Positions 1 to 11,035 are shown, numbered from the stretch's first letter. The stretch is DNA of 35,832 nucleotides from Alloascoidea africana (GCA_030581615.1 JAKTTT010000105.1:1-35832), one strand, 5' to 3'. The notes: generated by a model not told the origin, from the letters alone. Translations and numbers: made by a program.

Positions 1-113
1 AGAAAACTAAATATACAAACAAAGTTCTATTTATACTATTTGGCTTCAGTCTCATTATTACACCATTCTTGAATATACTGAGCCTTTTGTTCATAAGAAT
101 CATAATTCTTACA
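1..113 (+). mobile_element. Partial solo LTR, 3' end only (cut by window start)
   Basis: This is the right-hand end of an LTR whose beginning lies outside the window. It ends in CTTACA at 108-113 and is followed directly by the 5-bp target AAGAC (114-118). Its last 20 bases, TAAGAATCATAATTCTTACA, differ at one position from the 3' end of the LTR at 501-691 read on the minus strand. A CATTAT-ACAC block lies at a similar distance upstream in both. The match implies that this copy points right, towards tRNA-Ala, opposite to the two copies that follow it. No coding internal domain is visible. A short ORF crossing this area on the minus strand (36-377) is low-complexity and is not a gene. Confidence 0.6.
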
Positions 114-118
114 AAGAC

Positions 119-495
119 TGTAACAAGTGTGCCCGAGTAGAGAGTTTTGGGACAACTTGTTAGGAGAAGAGATAGAGAGAGAGGGAGAAGAGAGAGAGAT
201 AGAGATAGATAGAGATGTAGAGAAGAGAAGATATATTGCTTGTCTGATTTCCTCTTCTTCGGAAATCAGAGTCTTTATATAGTTTTCTAAATCTATGTAA
301 ATTATGTAAACGAAAGAAGTGGGAATCGACGAGTATATCGGAGATTTCCCATTTACAAGATCTAGATTCAACAGCAAGTGAGGGAATTAATAAGATCGAC
401 AAGAAGTTTGTGATTGCATATCGTATATGCAGAAATTGAAATAAAGAAACTCAAAGAAGTTGAATTTCAGAGTTGAGGAGGTCATATTTGTCACA
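119..495 (-). mobile_element. Solo LTR with 5-bp target duplication
   Basis: The 377-bp element runs TGTAACAAG…GTCACA on the plus strand and is flanked on both sides by AAGAC. A TATA-like sequence, CTATATAAAGAC, reads on the minus strand (about 273-284), so the LTR is taken as minus-oriented, divergent from tRNA-Ala. The end at 119 carries a hairpin (TAACAAGT 121-128 with ACTTGTTA 155-162), as do the ends of the neighbouring LTRs. A GA-rich microsatellite (about 168-236) lies inside. No internal retrotransposon genes remain, so this is a recombined solo LTR. Its sequence is diverged from the 501-691 copy, so it may be another subfamily. Confidence 0.72.
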
Positions 496-500
496 AAGAC

Positions 501-691
501 TGTAAGAATTATAATTCTTACTCTTTGTTTCGATGGCACATTTGGTCACATGTGTATAATGAATACTGTTTTGTGTATTTAAAGTTAGTTTCTATAGTTT
601 CCTTGTTCTTTTCTACAAGTTACTTTAATACAAGTTTTTCGAACCAAACCCACCACCTAAGAGTTCAGAGCTGAGGCTCTGTTCTCTTACA
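501..691 (-). mobile_element. Solo LTR 13 bp upstream of tRNA-Ala
   Basis: The 191-bp element has inverted termini (TGTAAG…CTTACA) and a perfect target duplication AAGAC (496-500 and 692-696). Read on the minus strand it starts TGTAAGAGAAC, the same first 11 bases as the LTR at 17202-17489, and it ends with the hairpin GTAAGAAT/ATTCTTAC that the other LTR also has. On the plus strand this hairpin is the perfect 20-bp palindrome at 502-521. The LTR points away from the tRNA. It is nearest the tRNA of the three tandem copies and therefore probably the youngest insertion. Confidence 0.85.
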
Positions 692-704
692 AAGACATCA
701 AGAA

Positions 705-778
705 GGGCGTCTGGTGTAGTTGGTTATCACATCCGCTTAGCATGCGGGAGGTCCCCGGTTCGATTCCGGTGTCGTCCA
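705..778 (+). tRNA. tRNA-Ala (anticodon AGC)
   Basis: The cloverleaf fits a tRNA of 74 nt including the discriminator A778. The acceptor begins GGGCGTC and its 3' strand is GTCGTCC. The anticodon stem CCGC/GCGG closes the loop TTAGCAT, giving anticodon AGC. The T arm is CCGG-TTCGATT-CCGG. The acceptor has the G3:U70 wobble pair (G707 with T775), the established alanine identity element. It also has a T·T mismatch at 6-67, which I recall in yeast tRNA-Ala as well. There is no intron. The upstream flank is a pile of LTR insertions. Confidence 0.95.
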
Positions 779-781
779 TTC

Positions 782-786
782 TTTTT
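782..786 (+). terminator. Pol III terminator of tRNA-Ala
   Basis: A run of five T begins four bases after the discriminator base, and a second run of seven T lies at 791-797 as backup. This is the normal Pol III stop signal. Confidence 0.8.
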
Positions 787-971
787 AGTCTTTTTTTGAA
801 CCTCACTTTTTCTCTTTTTGTGATCCCCAAATTCTCCAAAAAAAATGTTTCGGTGATTGTGTTACACCCATACACCCATCCTCGGCAAAAGCTCACCTCC
901 ATCGGAGAATCTCCGTCTTCCCCACACCGAGTTGGAGTCTCCGATCCTCAAGAACAACGACAAGACCAAGA

Positions 972-2003
972 ATGCTTTCGAGATCTATTCTGAACGGCTT
1001 TGCAAGGACAAGCGCCTCTGCTCTCGGCCATGCCTCTTTCAGAAGCAGCGCAAGATTGGCTTCAACCCTCGCGGTTATTGAGCCAGGTGCAAACTCAACG
1101 ATTGCACCTTCGTCTCTCAACGCCATTTCTGCTGCGGTTTCCCTGGGTGAGTCAATCACGGCCCTGATTGCTGGTTCCAACGCCCCAGCTATTGCCAAAG
1201 AACTTTCGGGGATCAATGGGATCTCAACTGTGCTCGTTGCGAACCAAGAGACATACGAGCACCAGCTCCCCGAGTCACTGGCTCCCTTAATTGCGGAGAC
1301 CGTGAAGAGCAAGGGATTTACTCATGTTTTTGCACCAGCTTCGGCTTTTGGAAAGAACGTGCTCCCTCGTGTCTCTGCTCTTTTGGATACTCAACAGATC
1401 AGCGATGTCATCAAGGTGGAGAGCGAGGATACATTCGTCAGACCTATTTATGCAGGCAACATTCTGGCTACTGTCAAGTCGAAAGATCCTATTAAGCTGA
1501 TCACGGTGAGAGCCTCTGCTTTCCCAGCTGCTGCTTCCGGAGGCGATGCTGCTGCTGTTGAAGATCTTGCCGGTGCCTCCAATGAGAACTTGGCAGAATT
1601 TGTTTCTGAAAATCTGGTCAAGAGCGAAAGACCAGATCTGGGCTCCGCATCCAAGGTTGTTAGCGGAGGCCGAGGCTTGAAAAATAAGGAGAACTTCGAA
1701 TCCGTTATTTTCCCTCTGGCATCAGCGTTGAACGCTGCTGTCGGTGCTAGCAGGGCCGCAGTTGACTCTGGATACGCCGACAACTCTTTACAAGTGGGAC
1801 AGACAGGCAAAGTCGTTGCTCCTGAGCTCTACGTTGCAGTGGGAATTTCTGGTGCCATCCAACATTTGGCCGGTATGAAAGACTCAAAGACTATCGTCGC
1901 CATCAATAAAGACGAGGAAGCTCCAATTTTCCAGGTTGCCGACTTGGGACTTGTAGCTGATCTATTTGAGGCCGTCCCTGAGCTGACCAAAAAACTGGAA
2001 TAA
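972..2003 (+). CDS. AIM45: Electron transfer flavoprotein alpha subunit, mitochondrial
   Basis: The 343-residue protein is the alpha chain of the mitochondrial matrix ETF heterodimer, which takes electrons from acyl-CoA and other dehydrogenases and passes them to ETF-ubiquinone oxidoreductase. The first about 30 residues are rich in Arg, Ser and Ala with no acids, as expected for a mitochondrial presequence. The N-terminal alpha/beta domain spans about 32-190. The C-terminal FAD domain shows SGGRG (231-235), QVGQTGK (274-280) and the ETF-alpha signature [18 protein letters not shown] (286-303). Length is normal for the family and the frame is intact. The ATG at 972 is the first one giving the presequence. 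It is single-exon, lies 193 bp after tRNA-Ala and converges on SFT2 with 127 bp between stops. The symbol follows the S. cerevisiae orthologue. Confidence 0.95.
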   Translation: MLSRSILNGFARTSASALGHASFRSSARLASTLAVIEPGANSTIAPSSLNAISAAVSLGESITALIAGSNAPAIAKELSGINGISTVLVANQETYEHQLPESLAPLIAETVKSKGFTHVFAPASAFGKNVLPRVSALLDTQQISDVIKVESEDTFVRPIYAGNILATVKSKDPIKLITVRASAFPAAASGGDAAAVEDLAGASNENLAEFVSENLVKSERPDLGSASKVVSGGRGLKNKENFESVIFPLASALNAAVGASRAAVDSGYADNSLQVGQTGKVVAPELYVAVGISGAIQHLAGMKDSKTIVAINKDEEAPIFQVADLGLVADLFEAVPELTKKLE

Positions 2004-2130
2004 AAAAAGAACACATATATAGACGGAAGATTTGCCTTTGAGTGGATTTTCAGATAGTATATATACTGGAAATAAAAATATGAAACAAACATTAGAAAAA
2101 TCAAACATGATTTTTTTTTCTGGGGAGTAT

Positions 2131-2970
2131 CTATGAAGTGATCCAACTGGTAACTTGCCGGGCGCCAACTTGTGAGGCGAATTTGAGACTTTGGGTACCC
2201 ATTGGAAAGTAACTGACCGTGTACCAAATCGCAGCTATAATCTGAAGAACTCCTGAGAATATTGTGAGGATTGTTGATTTGAGCTGGTACAGAATCGAGG
2301 TTAGCTTTGTCCCACAGAACCGCAACAAATTTCTACATACGCCTAGACTGAAGACCAAGGTCATTATGCTTGAGCCAAAAAATGCAAGCGAAAATGGTAA
2401 TCTGGAAGGCTGTGTTATATGTTTTAAAAAGGCGACTGGGCCTTGAAGGACTCCAAACGAAATGACAAAGAGGATCGATCCCAACGACCATCTGAAATCA
2501 TTCACCTTCTTGGTTAGTTTGTATTTTGACTTCAACATGTATATCAAAAACACAAAATACGAACAAGAGCACAAATTTTCGAGGCTTTAATGCAAGTACT
2601 GGGAATAGGAAAACTCCCAGGGCAAAACACGCAATCGCTCCGACAAGACATATTCCAAAGATGAGAAGCCGATCCCACCGCGATACTGCGAAATGTTAGC
2701 AAGTACGCTTTTTCTCCACTAAAACGGACTTCTTGTCATACATGTAAACCAGGACGGCTCTTGGACCTCCTCCACTTCCACATCCTGAGTGGAAAAGGGA
2801 AGGATAGAGTAACTGCCGCCTGATGTACCACTACCCCCAAAAGGCGCTTGAACCGATGTTTTGAACTTGTCTATCCAGCTAGGAGCGCCAAGCGAGGTAG
2901 AGTTTTGCTCGGAGGATTCGACCCGGGTAGTCCACTGACTCCACTGTGCTCGAAAGGCGTTTTCTGACAT
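2131..2970 (-). CDS. SFT2: Sft2-like Golgi vesicle traffic membrane protein (3 exons)
   Basis: Sft2 is a small four-helix membrane protein of the Golgi that assists fusion of endosome-derived vesicles. Exon 1 (2970-2742) encodes a soluble N-terminus ending in the conserved EPSWF. Intron 1 (2686-2741, 56 nt) runs GTATGA…TGCTAAC…CAG and restores the frame to a Leu-Ser. Exon 2 (2685 to about 2561) holds TM1-TM2 with [13 protein letters not shown]. Exon 3 holds [32 protein letters not shown] and [16 protein letters not shown]. The exon 2/3 join is uncertain. The natural 5' site GTATTT at 2560 with the CAG ending at 2492 gives a 69-nt intron that breaks the frame. Ending at AAG 2509 or AAG 2506 keeps it, adding about five residues; with 2506 the protein is 242 aa. 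SRO7 lies 140 bp upstream in tandem. Confidence 0.88.
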
Positions 2971-3110
2971 GTGGGGACCTTAGTACTGCTTCTGTATGGG
3001 ATACGTGGAGATGGCGTGGAGCAGAAGATGGGATGTTGAGGAAAACAAGAAATAGCGTGCACGGTAATTACAAAAAACAGTTCAGCTATAATACACATCA
3101 ACGGTACTCT

Positions 3111-6100
3111 TTACAATAAGCCTGCCTCGTCGTCATCATAATCGTCTTCTTTTTCTTTCCTTTTCTTATTCTTGTCTTGGCTGGACAGCCCAAGGGAGGC
3201 TGTTGAAGAGGGCAAACTTCCCAAAGTGCCCTCAATATTGGCCCAAGCACTCTGAATGCTCTTTATCAGCTCTTTTGAGTTCTGCGCCAGAATTTTGCCC
3301 CCTTCTTTAGAATCAGGAATTGAAAACTTGGAAGCTAATGCTGTTTTGATATCTTCCGCTCTAATTGAAGGGCCTTCGCCATCCTTTTGATCTTCATCTT
3401 CACAGGAGACCATTAATTCACCAGTCTCACTAATCTTGGGATACAGAGGGTTTGCCCGCTCTTCTCCGACTATTTTTCTTGTCAATTCGCTTCTGCTCAC
3501 AAGCGGAGCATGGTCACCTGTAATCCATTGTAGCGTAGAAACTTCATATCGCGGCAAGAACGTTTTTGAAATGTCAAACAGCAGATCCCGGTCGTATTTC
3601 GTTGCAAGTCTGCCATTCCAATTCTTGTTATTCTTATTTAGTATGGAAACCAAGGTCATCTCCGTCCTGCTTGTATTGGTTAAGAGATACGACGCATCGG
3701 ACAAAGAGGCACTAATCAACTGCGAGCGTCCTGCACTGGCGTATTTGTGCTCAAGTAGGAAAGGCAGTGGAACAGTCGCCAAGTCTCGCAATTCCGGCAG
3801 GCTCTGGATCTTTAAATGCGATGTACTCGTCAGTATTATACACACGGCTCCGGTTGCTGTGGATAGAGTTGATATTGGCACGTTTGATATTCCACAAGTA
3901 AGTATGCTTGAATACGATCCATACTCTCCACGGGTTGAAATTTTGGACTTTGGTGGCTTGATAATTCTCGCCTTGTCTTGTGTGGAAACAAGCACTGACC
4001 CAGGTTCTGTGGACGCTTTTGGACCCTGAAGTTTATTCATCCAGCTTTTGGAAGTTGGAACTGCAGAAGTACCATCCGAATCAAAATACGGGCATATTCC
4101 TATTATTCTTGTGCTTCCAATATTTATAGTCCCTAATGCTTCAATACTAGACTTTGAAACGATCTCCAAATGTGTTCCTCCTGCTCCTTTTGAACTGCCA
4201 AACTTGTCTTCACGCCTCTTACGGTCTCGAGTTTTGGAAGAGATCTGCAAAATACACAGATCACCTTGATTTAATCCAACAAACACCAAAAGTTCATTAG
4301 TTTTACCATCTTCAATTGCCATTACCCCAAACTCAATCTCAGTGGCAAAAATTGACGGGTTAGAATTTCGATTCTCTGGAACAACAACCGTAGGCTTTAT
4401 TGCTGGAGTGAACTCGGATTTCGATCGAGATGATTGGTGAGAATGGTAAGGCGAACTAGAACCACTCGGCTTTTTGTTTGGCCCATGCCCATGGCTACGA
4501 CTGAAAGATCTTGTTAACGGGCTTTTCAAGCTTAGTTGAATGTTCCTAATGTTCTTGCTCGAACTCAGAGAGCTCATGCTGTACTTGTGGCCAAGGTTTT
4601 TCGGGGTCTCTTCATTAATCGTTTCCACATCTTGGATTGCTGGTGCTGTTGTTGTTGAAAAGGTCGGGTTTTCATCAGTTGTAGCTACACTGTTATTTTG
4701 CCTTTTGTGTTCACCAGAATAATCTTTCCATTTTTTTTCAAATGGGGAATTCAAAGCTGGAGATGATGGACTCTGGTTTGTTGAAATAGGCTTTAAACCA
4801 GATTTTTTCTTGGGCATAATCAAGTTTGAGGAGTTTAGATCAAATATTCTTAAACCCTGCTGTTGGCCTTCCCGTTGAGAATGATCCACAATAATAATAT
4901 CTCCATTTGAAAATGCAATAGCAGTGAGACCAGTTTTGTTTGATTTCAGAGCAGTTACTTGACTATTCACACCGGTGCAGTTGTTGGTCAACATCAAAAT
5001 TGGTGAAAATACATCGTATCCACTGCCAGTGCCAATATTTGCAAATCTATGGATTTGGTACTGTACACCACTTTGACTAGAAATTATATCAGTGGTGGTG
5101 TTTTCCTCTAAACTTCGGTTTGAATTGTAGTATCGCATGTTTAACATCTCATCAGTTGTCTGTTCGAAAAAGACCACAGTTCCAGATCTCAGCGCAACAC
5201 TAATCAATCGCATTCCTTCAGAAACTGAAAGTTTATCAATACCCATATCCAAATTTCTAACTTCATGTTGAATCTTTTTGGGAAGACTATGAAGAGTATC
5301 GGATATACCAATCTCCAAAGTTTGCAGATGTAATGGAAAGTCTAGTTCTGGTTCACATCGTTTTTGGCTTAATTCTCGAGGGTTGGAATCTTGAATCCGG
5401 AGCGTACCATCTGAATGACCAGATATTATGAGAATTCGTATGTCTTTATCATCTTTCGTCGTCCTTTTCGATATTCCCCTTTCTACCCTTTTGGTCCAAC
5501 CGCCCATGGCTCCTCCGGCAAACAGGGTATCTTTTTGGTCTTTCGCTAATTGTTCTTTTCTGACCATTTCAATCCATAATTCGGTCTCTAGGGCAACTCC
5601 AGTTGAACAGGTGACAGTAGGACTAACCATCATTACATTCCTAGGAAGCTGTGCAATTTCGCTCAGCTCTCTTGCAGTAGGGTACGTAAATGCTGTGATT
5701 TCCCCTTGTTCGGAGAGAAGAAGCAGGGCAAAAGGGTCGTAATTGCCGTGTGCATACGGATACTCTTTCGGAATCATAATAAAATCCTTTGGTCGATTTC
5801 TTTTCTGTCCAGGTATAAAGCTGTCAGGCTGAGGGATTGGGAAACATTTTTGGAATTTGGGATTGGCGTAATGTGTTCCGAGTTTTGAGTATGAAGAGAG
5901 TATTGTATTTGGAGTAGGACCAAAATATAGCATTATCAGAGTTCTTGATCCTGTGACAGGATCTCTTGCGAGAATCAACAGAGATGTGTTGGATGGATCG
6001 CCATCACAGTTCCACGCTATTTTGATAAATGCTTGATCTGCATTATCAACAACGGAATTGGGAAAAGCTGTTGGTGTTTGCTCCATTGCAACAGGTTTAT

Positions 6101-7066
6101 CAACATTTGTATTGAAAAGAGTCCGAGCCTGTAGTATCTTCCCACTTGCCACATCCCAAAACACAAAGCTCCCATCTTCATGTCCAGTAACAATATGGTT
6201 CCCTTCGGGATTCCAGCACGCTGTCAATACCTTAGGAGTTTTAATAGACTCGTGGTTTTCGTCCTTAAAGTCTCCTCCAGGGGCAACCTCTGGTAAACTA
6301 TAGGCAAAGCTCATCTTGTGCTTGTTTAGTGAGATTGAGTACACCGTTGCCTCCTTCTCATATGCTATCAATACTGTGCCAATATCCTTTGGGTGCCACT
6401 GTATAGAAACTACTTCCCCAACTTTTTCTTCTGAAGGCGGAGAGATTTCCATTGAACACATCAAACCCCGGTCTATGTCGAAAATGAGCACTCTACCGTC
6501 ATCTAGTCCCAGCAAAAGCCAATCCAAAGATGGATCAGTCTCAACCACCTTGATACGGTTTCCCCATTGACTCGAGCTTGCTCCTCCTCCATCGTTACTG
6601 CTCTTTTGTTTCAGATCGTGACGGTACAATAGCCGCTTGTCAACATTTTCCATCACCGTCCAGACATAGATCTCCCCATGATTGCAATCCACTCCAACAA
6701 GATAAACACCTTTCGCGAATCTTAGCTGATCTATCACCGGTAATGTCAACCGCGCACTTTTCGATTGTTTGAGATCCAGCCCAACTTGGACTAGCTCTTG
6801 TCCAAAGATATAGATGCACGACTTGGTGGAGAGTGCAAACAGAGCTTGCGTGGGATCATAAGCTAAAGCGAGGACTTTCCCCCTGATACCCAATGTAGCT
6901 GTCTACCCTAAGCGTTAGCACGTTCCTCACGTCGCGTTATACAAAAGCAAGCACTTACAACTTCGGTGCTAAAGTTGGGATTCACTCCGGCCGACAGATC
7001 TGTCGTTCCAACACTTCTCAGTGCATTTCTCACAGACTTGAGGCGATGGAGTGTTGTTGATGGCAT
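3111..7066 (-). CDS. SRO7: Sro7/Lgl family (lethal giant larvae) exocytosis protein, 2 exons
   Basis: Sro7/Sro77 proteins are tandem seven-bladed beta-propeller proteins at the plasma membrane. They bind the t-SNARE Sec9, the Rab Sec4 and the exocyst. Exon 1 (7066-6959) encodes 36 residues beginning MPSTTLHRLKSVRNALRSVG. The 56-nt intron (6903-6958) has GTAAGT, TGCTAAC and TAG, and exon 2 continues with TATLGIRGKVLALAYDPTQALFALST, in two runs TATLGIRGKVLALAYDP and TQALFALST. This is the typical first blade of Lgl proteins. The whole protein is 1299 aa, longer than S. cerevisiae Sro7 (about 1030). The excess is largely a Ser/Lys-rich insert at about residues 770-880. WD-like strands recur (LLLGLDDGRVLIFDI, TGHEDGSFVFWDVASG, SGHSDGTLRIQD). 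The C-terminus is basic then acidic (KKRKEKEDDYDDDEAGLL). Which of SRO7/SRO77 it matches cannot be told. Confidence 0.9.
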
Positions 7067-7436
7067 AACACGCTTCAAAAAAGGTCGCCTTTGTCTCCTT
7101 CAGACTACCGCTTTACTGTGTCAGGCGTATACCAGGAGGAAGAGGGCAAGGCTACCCGTTTAAAAGTAGATCTATATACGTTGTAGCTGACCGAAGCCGA
7201 ATTCCAAATCGGTTCTGAAACTCAAGTCGGTGGCTAGACGCTGAAGTGTGGAAGGCTGAAGAGCAATGACCTTTGAAATGTTATTGTATGTGCCTCCAGA
7301 AAATCGCCTTCATAATAACAGGTCACCCATCCATCTCTAAGATTTTTTAATAATTGGGGCTGATTTAGATACTACGGTTCTTAGTTTCATTAGTGCGATC
7401 TCAAATATACAAGAAAATACATTCAGAAGATAACGG
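7067..7436. other. Intergenic, SRO7 upstream region
   Basis: These 370 bp lie between the SRO7 start (7066) and the SEA4 stop (7437), both genes on the minus strand. They must hold the SEA4 3' end and the SRO7 promoter. I see no further gene and no strong TATA box. Confidence 0.6.
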
Positions 7437-10400
7437 TTAGATCGACCCATTACAGTTACAGTTACAGTCGGGAACGGGACAGACCGAATGTTTCGAAAAC
7501 CAGTCTTCAGCATGTCCTGTGTGCATTCCATGGTTACATTTTAGACAGAAACCAAATCTATAAGTCTTTGTTAGCATTTCCATTCAGTTGGGGATCTAGA
7601 ATTAGTCTTGCGTGAACTTACCCCTGTCTAAATTGAGTCTCAACATCTCTAGATCCAGGTCTGTGATTGCGGTCCAATGAAGGAAGCTCCATTCCTAGGC
7701 TCATTAAACAGACTGCACATCTGGGTAACGGAGACCCACAGTGAGGACAAACAGTGCTTGTCACAGTCTTTAGAAATTGTCCTTTGAATCTTTTTGGCTG
7801 TTGAGCCACAGCTGCTGATGGTACCCTGGCATTAGGCCGTTGCGTATTTTGTTTTGACAGAAAGATTATATTCTAAGAGGGAAAAGCACTTGTTAGTTGA
7901 CTGAAAACATGCTCGCTGGTTTAGTTTAATCTCACCTTATTGCACCGTCCACATTGTAAGAAAATTTGCTGCTTTGGTTGCACAGTGGTGATAGTGCCAT
8001 CCCATGTCCTGCTCAGCTTGGTTCTGGAAACATCAAACTTGGCTCTTACTGTAAAGAGCATCCAGCTGTTTAGCAGCACTCTGTAGCACTCTGTCCAGTT
8101 GTCAACTCGGCGATCGCGAAAGTAGCGAGGACAGCCAAATGATGCAAGTAAGGAAGCTGTTTGGACATCTCCTGTACGGTCTACAAAAGATTGTAAGAGA
8201 TCAATGCCGCGAGGAGTGATACCTGTCAGTATTATTCCCTCGAGTTCGCCTCTTTGAATCACTTTTTTTGCCAATTGATCAAGATAAGATGTTAACTAGA
8301 AGCATGAAATGTTAATAAAAACCTTGTCATTAGCTAAAATCAGGAGAAAAAAATATGATACTCACATCTTTATCTGGCAAGAAGCGAAGTGCTATACCTA
8401 GTCGTTCCCGTAAGGGCAGTGACGTATCGTCTAGCACCTCCCACCAGTCATTATCGGCAATAAAAGCAAAAATCGCTCGAAGATAAGGATCCTCCAATTC
8501 TGTAGACAGTGCTCTGCATCTTTCTTTCCAGGGGCTGTTACTCCCAAACTCACTATATGCCAGATATCCTGCAACAGCAGTGGACATGAGATTAAATCTT
8601 TCGTTCTTTGAGCTTGACAAAATGTCAACTGCCTTGCGGACATTTCCATGGAACACCGCCCAAGCAGCTGCTTTAGCATACTCTCCAGCATCTTGTAATT
8701 GTTTTAGCTTGCTGTCCAGTTCAGAGAGCCCGAATGTCCAGCCTGCAGCGATCAAACACAGTCTCCGCCGGGCTACTTGGCTGCTCCCAGTTTTTGCACA
8801 AAAAGGTTTCACTCCGAATTTTTCAACGAGATTAGAGACGGTATTTAAAAACTCTCGTTCTGAGATTTTGCCCCCGGTCGTAGTTCCATTACCAGTGGAC
8901 GAACGGTTTTTCCCCTGTAGTCCGATTTTCATGTCCCAAATGCCCCACACTCCTTCAAACCCGAGATCAAGACCATCATATACGGCCGAGTCTTTGAGAA
9001 TAGATCTCTGCGAGGAACTGAGCCATTTCCACGTGTTTATGAGATGCTCTTGAGATGATACCTCAAACACTTTTCCTGATGCCTGTTTTTTAGAGTATCT
9101 TGTTACAATTTCCAGATTGAGATCGCTATTTGTCGAATATCCTTGAAGTGCTCTCTGGCGCATTTTAGTAGCAATGTCTCTTTCCAAAACATCAGATGCT
9201 GGAAATAATGAACTTGCATCCTTGCTGTAAAAATCAGACTTTGCTTTGTCTTCTGTTTCATCTTCGTCTTCATCCTCGTCTTCGTCTACATCTTCTTCGT
9301 CCTCTCTATTGTCCTTTTCCCCTTCATTACCAAGTTTCAGGCCATCTTTTTCCTTTTCTTCGCGTTTCTCAACTTCCTTTTCAGTTTGGCTTGGTTCCAC
9401 TTCTTCTTTGCTTCTACTCTGCACAGAAAGCCGGCTAGGGTCTTCTATGAAAGTTCCCAGTGCTCCTGCAAACGCAATAGAATTGAGTGGATTGAAGCAA
9501 GTGGTGTACATAGATTCAGATGCGCTCATCTTAAATGTAGAACCAGAAAGTCGCATGCAAACATAACTCAACTTTCCTGGGGCAATTGGGTCGGGAAAAT
9601 AATCAAACGATACAATTTTGTCCAGGTTGGTTTTGATGTCGTGAACACTTGCAACAAACAGAGACTCGGATTCGGGGGTAAAAGTAGAAGAATAGTCTTG
9701 GGCTGTAGTAGCAGTAGTTGTAACACTCATTCTGCTTGTGCTATTGTTTAAAGACTCAATGTCCGCATCATCATCTTCATCGGCTCCGTATTCTGAATGG
9801 ATAGGAACTCTTGTATTGATTCCTAATTCAGGAACAACTCCTATCTGCCATCTTCTCAGCATTTCTCCGTTGCATAGCATTGAAAACTCCCCCTTCCTAG
9901 AAGATGAGTATCTAAAACAGGAAACATGGTTCTTCCTGCTAGTGTCCCCCAACAGACGATAAAAATGGAGGAGAGGCTCGCCTCCACTCCCACTCTGGCC
10001 TGAGGGCGCCCCCATTGGGCCTGAGCCACTACCACCAGATTTTATTCTTCTGCGATCCCAGATGGAAACAGATCCATCCTCTGAGTAACTTGTAAAGTAA
10101 TTGGGCTGGAAAGGGTCCACGGTGATGCCATGAACGCATCTAGTGGCACATTGAAATATAGCAGCTGTAGGAGACCGAATGTCAAGCTCCCTTAGGAATT
10201 TGTAGCTCCCTACCAGAAGATTGGTAGGTTTCTGAGGGAGAAAGCAGATTGATGAAACTACCTCGTTCGGAAGGAACGAAGATACAGGCTTCATCGTGGA
10301 ATTGGAATTGGCACTTGGGCCTGATCCTCCAACGCGTGTTGTTGAAGTCACGCCCAGCTTCCCTTTCACAGCGGCCATCATCCCTGAAACATTGTTGCTA

Positions 10401-11035
10401 TTCAATGACTTATTTATGTTGCTTTTTGTAGTCTTTGTTGTTTGGGAGTCCATAGTCTTGCCATTCTCATTTAAGCTTCGTGATAAATCCCAAATATGTA
10501 AACTGGTATCGCTTCGGACTTTGTCAAGCCCCACGGCCAGAAGATTCTCAGAATTGAAAGATAAGTCGTTACAAGGTCGCGAATGAGAAACCTTTAATGT
10601 CAACAATGATGAGTATGGCTCTTGTTGTAACTGTTGTTGTTGTTGTTGTTGTTGCTGCTGCTGCTGTTGTATCTGCGTTTGATCCTGTGAAGGCTGTTTG
10701 AGAATGTCAAAAACAACAGCGGATCCATTCAGTAAACCCACAGCAGCAAGACCTGGATGAATAGAAGAGTATCCAAGGCATTGAATTGAATCAAGGCCTG
10801 TTATCTGAGAGATCCGGTCCAGTCTTTCGTTGTCTGGCTAAATCAGATTGGTTAATGGAGTACTTGATGAGACTTTGGACAAAACATAGAATACTTTTGA
10901 AGCGTCAGTGGAGTATAGCGCCACTTCATCTCTGGATGGATTTATGGAAAGGAACTTTTGGTCATTACCCGTGCTCCATCCAGCAGCTCTTTCAATGTAG
11001 GCATTCATTCTCCTGTTGATAAGGACTGTATTCAT
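7437..11035 (-). CDS. SEA4: Sea4/Mios homologue, SEA (GATOR2-type) complex subunit, 5 exons
   Basis: Sea4/Mios is a WD40 protein with a C-terminal zinc module. It belongs to the vacuolar SEACAT (GATOR2) complex that controls TORC1 in response to amino acids. Exons are 11035-10895, 10837-8366, 8295-7936, 7872-7622 and 7557-7437 (1114 aa). Introns of 57, 70, 63 and 64 nt all have a (C/T)TAAC branch box. Features: WD repeats in the first about 520 residues, a poly-Gln run at about 104-117 coded by CAA/CAG, an acidic run at about 555-578, and the Mios-specific ERDIATKMRQRAL at about 599. An alpha-solenoid follows, then VDRTGDVQTAS and the zinc module (CGRC, CPHCGSPLPRCAVC, CLKCNHGMHTGHAEDWF, CPVPDCNCNCN). 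The last exon lies in a third frame and is easily missed. Exon 1 ATG choice is the least certain part. Confidence 0.9.

Larger units (their letters stand above)
114..696. repeat. Triplicated 5-bp integration target AAGAC
   Basis: AAGAC occurs at 114-118, 496-500 and 692-696. Each copy lies directly between an LTR end (…CA) and an LTR start (TG…), or between the last LTR and the tRNA flank. Each LTR insertion creates one new copy of its 5-bp target, so three copies mean at least two, and with the partial LTR three, insertions at the same nucleotide. The copy nearest the tRNA (692-696) lies 9-13 bp from the mature tRNA 5' end. Confidence 0.85.

Noticed and set aside
893-1312. 139-codon minus-strand frame over ETF-alpha
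   Set aside because: It is antisense to a clear conserved gene and is a composition effect.
9246-9566. Ser-rich open frame on the plus strand
   Set aside because: It is the antisense shadow of the acidic Asp/Glu repeat of SEA4.
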